From positions 1-41,186 of the forward strand of contig CAJOEX010000011.1 in the NCBI GenBank assembly GCA_905233415.1: a stretch of DNA of 41,186 nucleotides, read 5' to 3'. Origin of the DNA: Paludibacteraceae bacterium (GTDB lineage: Bacteria; Bacteroidota; Bacteroidia; Bacteroidales; Paludibacteraceae). Position 1 is the first letter of the stretch; every line of letters begins with the position of its first letter. Below are positions 15,752 to 23,091 of this stretch, piece after piece. The position numbers and the translations under genes were made by a program. The notes below the pieces were generated by a model. The model searched no databases, was not told the DNA's origin, and saw nothing but the letters and a program-made list of their open reading frames with translations.

Positions 15752-16899
15752 AGCAATTCGAGCAATGCCGGATACAAATGCTTGTGATAATTGTTTTCCG
15801 CGAAAATATGGTTGTGCCACAACAGGCACAAATCGCCGTGGTGCTGCTTTACTTTCTCAATCAGTTCGGCGCAGTAATAATATGCCTCATCCTCTGTCAA
15901 ATGCATGTAATTGTCGTTACTGAGCGTGCAGTCCATTATCGTCAGCGGGTGTAATGTGAGGTCAGTCAACTGCCAACGCTCCGGATCTATCCATCTTACG
16001 GAACGGCTTGTCTGCAGACGGAATCCCGCCATGTCCGCAAAACCCATCGTGAAGTCGTCCGTAATGCCTGCGTCCGCTAAACGGCGCATTTGCTTAATGG
16101 AGCATCGCAGATAATGGCTTCGATGGAGCTTCCACGCCATTTGTTTTGGCAATGTACCGTAGTAGGACGAATGAAGTCCCAATTTCGCATGATGAAACTC
16201 AAGATAGTTCTTCAATCTGCGCCAGTCTTTGCCGTGCAGGTTATACTGCGGGTAATCATGACCTCTGCCTTTCGTGTCCTTGACGAAATAAATGCATTCG
16301 GCATTTTTCACCTTCGCATCGTGCTCTACTACCCACGGAAAAGTATATGCAGGGTCGTTGTGAATTTCCAATTGTGCCTGCCACACCGCTTGCCAGCCTT
16401 TGCGCAGCAGACCTCCGGCAAAGCCGCGCAAATGGCGATAATGGGCAATGGTGTCAATATCATGAGTCAGATAGACTTTGTTGAAACCGTATCCCGGCAA
16501 CGACAAGCCCAGTAACTTCATCACACTACGCGAATATTCGTCCAGTAGCGGAATCTGCAAGCGGTTGGAATTGCCTAACAGCGAGTATTTCGCTGCGAAC
16601 CGGCCGTGTTCGTCCCGCTCATTGACCAACAGTTCTTCTGCCCGAGAAATAAAGAAAAAGCAGGTATATAGTATATCGTCAAGGATAACATGCGTTTTAT
16701 GTTCTTTGCACGCAACGGTTTGTGTCCTTATCCCTTCCACATATGGCAGCACAATACTTTTGCTGAGATGCCCGTTGGGAACAATAACCACTTTATATTT
16801 TTCCCATTCGCTTTCATCTGCGGTATAGCCGATTTGGTCGGCTGCGGCTGCATCTCCGTAGCACAAAAGACATTTGATATATGAGATAATATCTTCCAT
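15748..16899 (-). CDS. Polysaccharide deacetylase family protein
   Basis: A 383-residue protein without signal peptide. The family mark is YLTHDIDTI near residue 155, the metal-binding T-H-D-x-D of carbohydrate esterase 4-like deacetylases, followed by GLHSSYYGT (the second metal histidine) and late TIMDCTLSNDNY and LLWHNHIF segments. The first 130 residues resemble the N-terminal domain (DUF7033-type) that often precedes this deacetylase in Bacteroidota glycan loci. It probably removes N-acetyl groups from a sugar or precursor of the glycan made by the downstream GT4-GT2 protein. Start ATG 16899; an alternative upstream TTG-type start would overlap the RND gene. Substrate not determinable. 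Confidence 0.8.
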   Translation of the reverse strand: MEDIISYIKCLLCYGDAAAADQIGYTADESEWEKYKVVIVPNGHLSKSIVLPYVEGIRTQTVACKEHKTHVILDDILYTCFFFISRAEELLVNERDEHGRFAAKYSLLGNSNRLQIPLLDEYSRSVMKLLGLSLPGYGFNKVYLTHDIDTIAHYRHLRGFAGGLLRKGWQAVWQAQLEIHNDPAYTFPWVVEHDAKVKNAECIYFVKDTKGRGHDYPQYNLHGKDWRRLKNYLEFHHAKLGLHSSYYGTLPKQMAWKLHRSHYLRCSIKQMRRLADAGITDDFTMGFADMAGFRLQTSRSVRWIDPERWQLTDLTLHPLTIMDCTLSNDNYMHLTEDEAYYYCAELIEKVKQHHGDLCLLWHNHIFAENNYHKHLYPALLELL

Positions 16900-16907
16900 A
16901 TCGGCGG

Positions 16908-16939
16908 CGAAGGTAGTATTACTTTGTGGCACCTCCAAG
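16908..16939 (-). promoter_or_regulatory. Possible internal promoter before the deacetylase gene
   Basis: On the minus strand: CTTG at 16939-16936, 20 nt, then TACCTTCG at 16915-16908, one mismatch from TAnnTTTG. It lies inside the 3' end of the RND fusion gene and would give a very short leader (start about 16901, ATG 16899). Confidence 0.35.
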
Positions 16940-19900
16940 AGCGATGTAGAGTGCAATGAGCGCGCTCGAACCTTCGTATAGGTTTTTAGCCTCGTTAATT
17001 TGCGCGGAGAGCAGTGTCTCCTGTGCAGTCAGCACCTCCAGATAATTCGCCTTGCCGGCGTCCATGAGTTCATGCGTGCCGGTATAAGCATCCTGCAGCA
17101 CTTCAACCTGACGTTTGTAATAGGCGTCTTTCTCGGTAGCAACCTGACAGTCTGCCAGTGCCTCATTTACCTGATTACCGGCATTAATGACAGTCTGCAC
17201 ATATTTCTGCGTCATATCTTCCTGTGCCAGTTTGCTGATTTTGAGGTTGGCGCGCAGTTTGCCTTGGGCAAAAATCGGTTGGGTGAGTGAAGCAAGTGCA
17301 TTGAACAATAACGCACCCGGATTGGCAATGATGCCGCTGTTGTTTCCCCATCCTAAGATACCCTGTAAGGAGAGTTTCGGGAAGAACGCTGACCGTGCCG
17401 CCTGGGTGTTGTAGAATGACTCTGCGAGAGCCTGGTCTGCAATTTGTATATCCGGTCTGTTTTCCAGCAGCTCGGCAGGAACGCCGGTGCTGATGCTTTG
17501 CGGCAGTTCGAAGTTCGTCCATTCGTTGCGTTCGATAGTGCGGGGCGTGATGCAGAGTAGTTTGCAGATAGCATTTTCTACACCACGAATGCGGCGGCGC
17601 ACATCCACAATCTGCGCCTTGACATTCAGGTAGGAGTTTTCCATCTGATTGACGGCTGTTGAGTACGTCTTTCCGTTTTCCCAAAGGGCGCGTTGTGTTT
17701 CCAATGAGGCATTCCACAGGCTGTCGGTATTAATTAGAATCTCCAGTTGTTTGTCTAACAGTTGTAGCATGAAGTACTGCTGCGCGACGGCAGAAATGAG
17801 GTTTGCCTGTACAGCCTGGTGGCGATATTCTGCCTGCTTGACGATAGCTTTAGACTTGCGTACTTGGTTGAGATTTGCGCCGAAGATGTCTATGTCCCAG
17901 TTCATCTGTAATGGCACGTTGTAAACAAGCGTCCAAGAATCACCGGTAATGTTCCCGTTGACGCCAACGTTAGGCGCGAGGCTGAATGACGGCAAGTAGC
18001 CGAGTTTGGCAGCTTTCAGTGAGGCTTGGGACTGCTCCACGGCAATGCGTGCCGAGTTCAGGTCCGTATTACGCGCCAAGGCTGAATCAATCAGATTTTG
18101 CAGTAACGGGTCGGTGAACACTTCGCGCCAAGAGATGGCTGCAACGGAACTGTTTTCTGCGGCGGCGGTTACATCTTCAGTGGTGCCGTATAGGTCAGAT
18201 GACACTTCGTTCTGTGACGAGTATTTGCCATAAATGCCACAGGAACTGAAGCTGACGGTGAGCACTATTAGAAGTGAGACAACTACGCTGTTAGACCGTT
18301 TAGGACTGTTTGCCGGTTTGTCTTCAACCGTTTTGCCCTGGACTTTTTCGTGGAGTGTTTGGAAAACGATAAAGAAGGCCGGTACTACAAAGAGCAGCGC
18401 GAGTGTACCGACGGCCATACCGGCTGTGACACCAAGCGCAAGTACACGATTTCCGTTGGCACCGGCGCCACCGGCAATGATAAGCGGAATCATACCGGCA
18501 ATCATCGTCACGACGGTCATGAGAATAGGACGCAGACGTTCCTCGCAGGCTGCAAACGCAGCATCGCGGATGGACATGCCTTGTGCACGGCGTTCCTGCG
18601 CAAATTCGGTGATAAGAATGGCTGTCTTGGCGAGCAAACCAATCAACATGATTACACCTGTCTGCAGATAGATGTTATTCTCCATGCCCGGCAGATGGAA
18701 CAGCGAAACGAGCCATGTAACACCGAACGAACCCATCAAACCGAAAGGCACAGACAGCAACACCGCCCAGGGTGTGAACCAGCTGTTATAAAGTGACGCG
18801 AGGATGAGATAGATAAGGATGGCGCAGATGACGTAGATGAGGGCTGTGGCATTGCTGCCGGCAGTTTCTTCCACTTCACGCGACATGCCTCCGTACTCGT
18901 AGCTGTAACCGGAAGGCATCGTCTCTTTGAACACTTCGGCGATTGCTATGTGCGCGTCACCCTCCGAGAAACCGTTAGCCGCCATTACACCGCAGGTGAT
19001 AGACTGATAAAGGTTGAAGTGCTCCACGGAAGCCGAGCCGACAATCTCTTTGAGCGTAACGAACTCGGAAATAGGCGCCATCTTGCCGCCACTAACCCGA
19101 ACAAACATATTATTCAGGCTCGACGGGTCTAAACGGTATTCGGGAGCGGCGTTTGCCATGATACGATAAACCTTACCGAACTGATTGAAGTTGCCTACAT
19201 ATGCTCCGCCGCAGTATGCCCCCAGGGTTCTCAGCACGGCGGACGGTGTGACACCGGCACGGTCGCACTGCGGCGCATCAATGCTCACTTCGTATTTCGG
19301 GAAGCGCTCGGAATACGTACTCATTGCCATCATGATTTCCGGCCGTTCGTTGAGCTTGGCGATAAACTTGTTCGCATCGTCGTTGAACTCCGACATCGGG
19401 CGGTCTTGTGTATCCTGTAGCACGAGGTTCACGGAGTTGCTGGATCCGTAACCGGGCACTTGCGGCATCTGGAATGGAATGACAACGGCGTTCTTTATTT
19501 CCTTGCAGTCCATGGCGAAACGACCGTAAACGAGTTCGATGATATGATTCATACCGGGACGGTCATCCCAGTTCTTGAGTCGGATAATGAGGGTGGCATA
19601 GGAACTTGCCGAACTGTTGGACATCATACCGTAGCCGTTGATGACGGCGTAACTCTCCAATTCGGGGATTTTCTTGATTTTCTCTTCCACCTTGCTTACA
19701 ATCTCTTCGGTTTCATGGAGCGTACAGCCTTCCGGCGCACGTACTTCGGCGAAGAATACACCCTGGTCTTCCTGGGGCACAAGACCTGACGGCAGACCCT
19801 TCATCGCGAAGACAAGCACTACAGCCGCTACAGCCAGCAGCGTCCATGCCAACCACGAACGTTGAAGGAACTTCTGCACGCCGTTTTTGTACTTGCCGGC

Positions 19901-21466
19901 AATGGCATTATAGCTCACCGTATAGGCTTTTTTGACATAGTAGTTGAGACTCTTTGTCTGACCCTCGTTCGGGTCGAACTTCATCATCAGTGCACACAAA
20001 GCCGGACAGAGCACAAGTGCCGATATGCAGGACAGACCGACAGCCGAAGCCAATGTCACACCGAACTGCAGGAAGAAACTGCCGGACGTACCGGGCATGA
20101 ACGCCACCGGAATGAACACCGCCATGAAGACGAGCGTACACGAGATAACCGCCACAGAAACCTCGCTCATCGCCTGGCGGGTAGCCTCACGGGCGTCCGA
20201 TATGCCGTTTTCCATCTTCGCCATCACCGCCTCGACGACGACAATCGCGTCATCGACGACCGTACCTATGGCAAGTACCAGGGCGAAGAGTGTCAGTATA
20301 TTCAGCGAGAAACCTGCCAGTTTGACAATCGCGAACGTGCCGAGCAGCGACACAATAATCGAGATGGACGGAATAACCGTTGCCTTGAAACTCTGCAGGA
20401 AGAAATATACCACGAGAATGACGAGCAGAATGGCAATGATGAGTGTCTCCACCACATTATGTATAGCCGCGAAGAGGAAGTCATCGGAGGTCTGCAATAT
20501 CTCGAACTCCAGTCCTGCCGGCATGGTCGGTTTGAGGTCTTCATACAACTGATGAATGCGTGCGTTCACTTCGGTAGCATTGGCACCGGGTGCCTGGAAT
20601 ACCATGAACAGCGTACCCGGTTTGCCGTCAATGTTGGAGGTGAAATTATAGCTGACCGCACCTATCTCCACATCCGCCACGTCGCTCAGGTGCAGCAGGT
20701 TCCCGTTGTTGGTTGTGCGAAGCACAATGTCGTTGAACTCCTCAACGGTCTTGAGCGTTCCCTTGTACTCCATGGAGTACTGATAAGCGTTCTCCGAGCG
20801 TTCGCCCAACGAACCTGTAGCAGCCACGAAACTCTGTCCGCTGATTGCGGCAAATACGTCGTTGGGTTCGAGTCCGTACTGCGCCATCACATCGGGTTTG
20901 AGCCATATGCGCAAGGCGTAGGTGTTACCTAAAGACATCACGTCACCCACGCCGGTTATACGCATTAGACGCGGCTTGATATTGATGTCGATATAGTTGG
21001 AGATAAAGTCTGCGTCGTACTTGCCGTCCGTTGATTTGAGGGCACCGATATGCAGGATGTTGTTCTGCTGCTTCATGACTTGCACGCCCACTTGGGTCAC
21101 TTCGGAGGGCAAGAGGGCAGTCGCTTTGCTGACGCGGTTCTGCACGTTAACGGCTGCGAGGTCGGGGTCTATTCCTTGCGCAAAATACACCTGAATGGAA
21201 ACATCTCCCGACGAGGAAGCAGACGAGGTAATATAGGTCATGCCGGGCACACCGTTGATGCTCTCTTCGAGCGGTTGCACCACTGATTTCATGATGGTTT
21301 TTGCGTCCGCACCGGTATATGATGTCGAAACACGTACGGTCGGCGGTGCGATGTTCGGATATTGCTCAATCGGCAGGGTGGTGATGCTGATGAAGCCCAC
21401 CAACATGATGACAATGGATATGGCACATGCCATCACGTATTTATTGATAAATATATTGCCTTTCAT
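16919..21466 (-). CDS. RND efflux permease fused to a TolC/OprM-type outer-membrane factor
   Basis: A 1515-residue protein. Residues 1-1040 are a complete HAE1-type RND pump: MKGNIFINKYVMACAISI (first helix), two large periplasmic loops, the proton-relay pair VDDAIVVVE near 405, and the C-terminal LALLFVVPAFFIVF helix. After a charged linker (about 1040-1059) comes a hydrophobic segment and a lipobox-like F-S-S-C with Cys at 1076, followed by GIYGKYSS, the usual mature start of Bacteroidota OprM-like lipoproteins. Residues 1076-1515 are an outer-membrane efflux protein (NodT type), with two coiled-coil repeats (DLNSARIAVEQSQASLKAAKLGYLPS, AESFYNTQAARSAFFPKLS). No ATG, GTG or TTG lies between the domains before the hydrophobic segment, so this is one reading frame. 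The adaptor gene is 3 bp upstream. Drugs or other amphiphiles are the likely substrates. Confidence 0.88.
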   Translation of the reverse strand: MKGNIFINKYVMACAISIVIMLVGFISITTLPIEQYPNIAPPTVRVSTSYTGADAKTIMKSVVQPLEESINGVPGMTYITSSASSSGDVSIQVYFAQGIDPDLAAVNVQNRVSKATALLPSEVTQVGVQVMKQQNNILHIGALKSTDGKYDADFISNYIDINIKPRLMRITGVGDVMSLGNTYALRIWLKPDVMAQYGLEPNDVFAAISGQSFVAATGSLGERSENAYQYSMEYKGTLKTVEEFNDIVLRTTNNGNLLHLSDVADVEIGAVSYNFTSNIDGKPGTLFMVFQAPGANATEVNARIHQLYEDLKPTMPAGLEFEILQTSDDFLFAAIHNVVETLIIAILLVILVVYFFLQSFKATVIPSISIIVSLLGTFAIVKLAGFSLNILTLFALVLAIGTVVDDAIVVVEAVMAKMENGISDAREATRQAMSEVSVAVISCTLVFMAVFIPVAFMPGTSGSFFLQFGVTLASAVGLSCISALVLCPALCALMMKFDPNEGQTKSLNYYVKKAYTVSYNAIAGKYKNGVQKFLQRSWLAWTLLAVAAVVLVFAMKGLPSGLVPQEDQGVFFAEVRAPEGCTLHETEEIVSKVEEKIKKIPELESYAVINGYGMMSNSSASSYATLIIRLKNWDDRPGMNHIIELVYGRFAMDCKEIKNAVVIPFQMPQVPGYGSSNSVNLVLQDTQDRPMSEFNDDANKFIAKLNERPEIMMAMSTYSERFPKYEVSIDAPQCDRAGVTPSAVLRTLGAYCGGAYVGNFNQFGKVYRIMANAAPEYRLDPSSLNNMFVRVSGGKMAPISEFVTLKEIVGSASVEHFNLYQSITCGVMAANGFSEGDAHIAIAEVFKETMPSGYSYEYGGMSREVEETAGSNATALIYVICAILIYLILASLYNSWFTPWAVLLSVPFGLMGSFGVTWLVSLFHLPGMENNIYLQTGVIMLIGLLAKTAILITEFAQERRAQGMSIRDAAFAACEERLRPILMTVVTMIAGMIPLIIAGGAGANGNRVLALGVTAGMAVGTLALLFVVPAFFIVFQTLHEKVQGKTVEDKPANSPKRSNSVVVSLLIVLTVSFSSCGIYGKYSSQNEVSSDLYGTTEDVTAAAENSSVAAISWREVFTDPLLQNLIDSALARNTDLNSARIAVEQSQASLKAAKLGYLPSFSLAPNVGVNGNITGDSWTLVYNVPLQMNWDIDIFGANLNQVRKSKAIVKQAEYRHQAVQANLISAVAQQYFMLQLLDKQLEILINTDSLWNASLETQRALWENGKTYSTAVNQMENSYLNVKAQIVDVRRRIRGVENAICKLLCITPRTIERNEWTNFELPQSISTGVPAELLENRPDIQIADQALAESFYNTQAARSAFFPKLSLQGILGWGNNSGIIANPGALLFNALASLTQPIFAQGKLRANLKISKLAQEDMTQKYVQTVINAGNQVNEALADCQVATEKDAYYKRQVEVLQDAYTGTHELMDAGKANYLEVLTAQETLLSAQINEAKNLYEGSSALIALYIALGGATK

Positions 21467-21469
21467 AAC

Positions 21470-22582
21470 TTAAAACAAAACCTGTTGTCCTTCCTGTACG
21501 TTATTGGCGCCGATGGTGACGATTTGGTCACCTACGTTGAGGCCGGAGGTGACGATTACATCCTTTCCGTTCCCGGCATCTTCCGTCGTGACGGAGACAG
21601 CCGAAGCGGTGCTGTCGGGTTGTACGACATAGACGAGGCGTTTGTCTTGCAGGCGAACGACTGCCACTTGCGGGATAACCATTACGTTTTTCTCATTCAG
21701 CGGCAATATCACTGTTCCTTGAATACCCGAGAACAGGTGCCCTTCGGGATTCGGGAATGTTGCCTTGCAGGCGAGTGTACCCGTCGTGGCATCCACTACG
21801 CCGGTGAGACTTGTAATGCGCCCTTTATGCGGATACTCCGTGCCGTTCTTCATCACAAAGGTCACGTTAGGCAGTGAGCGGAGGTATTTTTCCACATCAG
21901 CCTTGGACAGCCCCATTGACACCTGTTCCTCTATGAGCGACTCGTTGATGGAGAACTGCGCCGTCATTTTCTCGTTGCCGCTGAGCACGGTCAATTGCGT
22001 GGCAGGCGATACTTGGTCGCCCTCGTGTACGCTGATGCCGCCGATTACGCCGGTCACGGGTGCGGTGATGGTGCAAAATCCGAGATTCACGCGTGCACGG
22101 TTAACGGTTGCTTTGGCTTGGCTGACTGCGGCTTGTGCCTGTTTGTAGTTGTTTTCCGCATTATCCAACATGTACTGGCTGACAATATTTTTCTCAAACA
22201 GTTTTTTGTTCGACTCCCATTCCATTTTTGCGCTGCTTTCTTTGGCTTCAGCGGCAAGCAGATTTGCTTCGGCAGCCTCAAGCTCCAGTTCCGCATTACG
22301 TGAGTCAATCTTAAAGAGCACAGCCCCTTTCTGTACCTGCTGGCCCTCACTGACGCACTTCTGCATCAGCTGGCCGCTCACTTGCGGAATGATGGTCACG
22401 TCGTGCAGACCTTTCATCTTTGCGCTGAACTTGATGGGAAGCACAATGTCCGATTTTGCAACGGTCATGGTTTCATAGGAGGATGGAGTACTCTTGGGCA
22501 TATCTATACCGCAGGAAGCAAGTGCTCCGACAGTGAGTGCGAACACACCAATTCGCTTTAAAAGAGTCATTGTTGTTTTCAT
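21470..22582 (-). CDS. RND efflux periplasmic adaptor (membrane-fusion protein), lipoprotein
   Basis: The 370-residue protein starts with a signal and lipobox (VGALASC, Cys at 24), then the HlyD/AcrA layout: a lipoyl half (VSGQLMQKCVSEGQQVQKGAVLFKID), a long helical hairpin rich in Ala, Glu and Lys (ELELEAAEANLLAAEAKESS... QAAVSQAKATVNRARVNLG), the second lipoyl half (ITAPVTGVIGGISVHEGDQV) and beta-barrel domain. It links the inner-membrane RND pump to the outer-membrane channel, both encoded by the next gene 3 bp downstream. First gene of the array, about 20 nt behind a perfect promoter. No local regulator (such as TetR) is present. Start is ATG 22582; the frame to 22642 would run through the promoter. 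Confidence 0.92.
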   Translation of the reverse strand: MKTTMTLLKRIGVFALTVGALASCGIDMPKSTPSSYETMTVAKSDIVLPIKFSAKMKGLHDVTIIPQVSGQLMQKCVSEGQQVQKGAVLFKIDSRNAELELEAAEANLLAAEAKESSAKMEWESNKKLFEKNIVSQYMLDNAENNYKQAQAAVSQAKATVNRARVNLGFCTITAPVTGVIGGISVHEGDQVSPATQLTVLSGNEKMTAQFSINESLIEEQVSMGLSKADVEKYLRSLPNVTFVMKNGTEYPHKGRITSLTGVVDATTGTLACKATFPNPEGHLFSGIQGTVILPLNEKNVMVIPQVAVVRLQDKRLVYVVQPDSTASAVSVTTEDAGNGKDVIVTSGLNVGDQIVTIGANNVQEGQQVLF

Positions 22583-22607
22583 ATTTTTTGTAGATTCAAA
22601 AACGCGG

Positions 22608-22639
22608 CAAAGGTAGTGCTTTTTTTGCATATATGCAAA
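22608..22639 (-). promoter_or_regulatory. Bacteroidota-type promoter for the RND efflux operon
   Basis: Minus strand: TTTG at 22639-22636, exactly 20 nt, TACCTTTG at 22615-22608. A start near 22601 gives a leader of about 20 nt to the ATG at 22582. Confidence 0.88.
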
Positions 22640-22646
22640 CAAAAAT

Positions 22647-22677
22647 GAAAAAAGTGCAGAAATTCCGCACTTTTTTC
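22647..22677. terminator. Intrinsic terminator upstream of the RND promoter
   Basis: An 11-bp stem, GAAAAAAGTGC (22647-22657) with GCACTTTTTTC (22667-22677), 9-nt loop, A-run and T-run on either side. It isolates the RND operon from the small transcription unit to its right. Confidence 0.8.
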
Positions 22678-22763
22678 GTTAAAATAGTCGCGATGCGACG
22701 TTAAAGGTGGAGGGGTGGCGTTTTTGGAGTTCGACACGGAATTGTAGCTTGGTGAAGTTACCT

Positions 22764-22851
22764 TTTACTGACGCGCGAACGTCGTATGACAGTCGGTTGA
22801 TTTTCGAGTGACCGTCGGGCGACCGTCGGGTGACTGTCGGGCGACCGTCGG
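22764..22851. repeat. 11-bp tandem repeat array (eight units)
   Basis: Plus-strand units of exactly 11 bp from 22851 leftwards: GCGACCGTCGG, GTGACTGTCGG, GCGACCGTCGG, GTGACCGTCGG, TTGATTTTCGA, ATGACAGTCGG, GCGAACGTCGT, TTTACTGACGC. The first four differ only at transitions; units 5 and 8 are the most diverged. Consensus RYGACYGTCGG. Confidence 0.8.
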
Positions 22852-22877
22852 AATTGACAAGGAGTAAAAAAACGGTG

Positions 22878-22909
22878 CAAAAGTACAACAAAAAATCGAC
22901 ATATGCAAA
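22878..22909 (-). promoter_or_regulatory. Bacteroidota-type promoter for the candidate small transcript
   Basis: Minus strand: TTTG at 22909-22906, exactly 20 nt, TACTTTTG at 22885-22878. The -33 element lies in the loop of the overlapping terminator hairpin. Confidence 0.8.
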
Positions 22910-22925
22910 TATATGCCGACTTTTT
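22890..22925. terminator. Terminator hairpin of the LRR / small-ORF transcript
   Basis: A 15-bp stem (22890-22904 with 22911-22925; two G-U pairs in the minus-strand RNA) with a 6-nt loop and T-runs at both ends. It begins about 20 bp after the stop of the 41-residue ORF. Confidence 0.75.
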
Positions 22926-22945
22926 GTTTATAATGCTTGAAAGAT

Positions 22946-23071
22946 TTACCACTGGTCGTTGGTAATTTCTGTACTCATATCCATTTCCCCATCGCGACTA
23001 ACGGCTTGCATCAATGTCATGCTCTCGACATGCATCACCATTGTTTGCGGTTGAATATATATATTTTTCAT
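22946..23071 (-). CDS. Small ORF, 41 residues (MKxxYIxP type)
   Basis: A 41-residue ORF starts 20 bp after the LRR protein's stop and ends 20 bp before a strong terminator, so it sits inside the same transcript. It reads MKNIYIQPQT...VMHVES, a middle Met-rich stretch, then SRDGEMDMSTE and a final Gln-Trp. The beginning MK..YIQP.T followed by a V-rich segment and a DG-containing acidic end resembles a widespread class of very short Bacteroidales ORFs of unknown role that I recognise only by pattern; some could be peptide precursors. No signal peptide or membrane segment. It is A/T-rich upstream (TATTTTTTGTTATTTT), consistent with SD-less initiation. Function unknown. Confidence 0.6.
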   Translation of the reverse strand: MKNIYIQPQTMVMHVESMTLMQAVSRDGEMDMSTEITNDQW

Positions 23072-23091
23072 AACTTTACTCCTATTTTTTG

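Larger units (their letters stand above)
22647..22871 (-). ncRNA. Candidate small transcript of unknown function (about 200-225 nt)
   Basis: A perfect promoter (22878-22909) would start transcription near 22871; the next terminator on this strand is 22647-22677. Between them lie eight 11-bp repeat units and an A/C-rich segment. No frame has a conventional start after the predicted transcription start, though a start-less frame runs through the unit. This could be a small RNA or a mobile-repeat remnant. Call rests only on promoter and terminator placement. Confidence 0.35.
22583..22945. other. Gene-free 363-bp region: promoters, terminators, 11-bp repeat
   Basis: Reading right to left on the minus strand: a terminator hairpin (22890-22925) ends the LRR/small-ORF transcript; a promoter (22878-22909) overlaps it; an 11-bp repeat array follows (22764-22851), then about 85 nt of A/C-rich sequence, a second terminator (22647-22677) and the RND operon promoter (22608-22639). 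A 70-codon open frame (22679-22891) crosses it but starts inside the promoter, and no ordinary start codon follows, so I do not call a gene. Confidence 0.6.

Noticed and set aside
19862..20932. 356-codon plus-strand open frame opposite the RND gene
   Set aside because: It is antisense to a well-conserved pump region, has odd composition (His/Arg-rich) and no family likeness; a shadow of codon usage on the other strand.
22679..22891. 70-residue open frame on the minus strand over the 11-bp array
   Set aside because: It begins with TTG inside the promoter -7/-33 region, before the predicted transcription start, and no ATG or GTG follows in frame. The open frame may simply come from the repeat composition.
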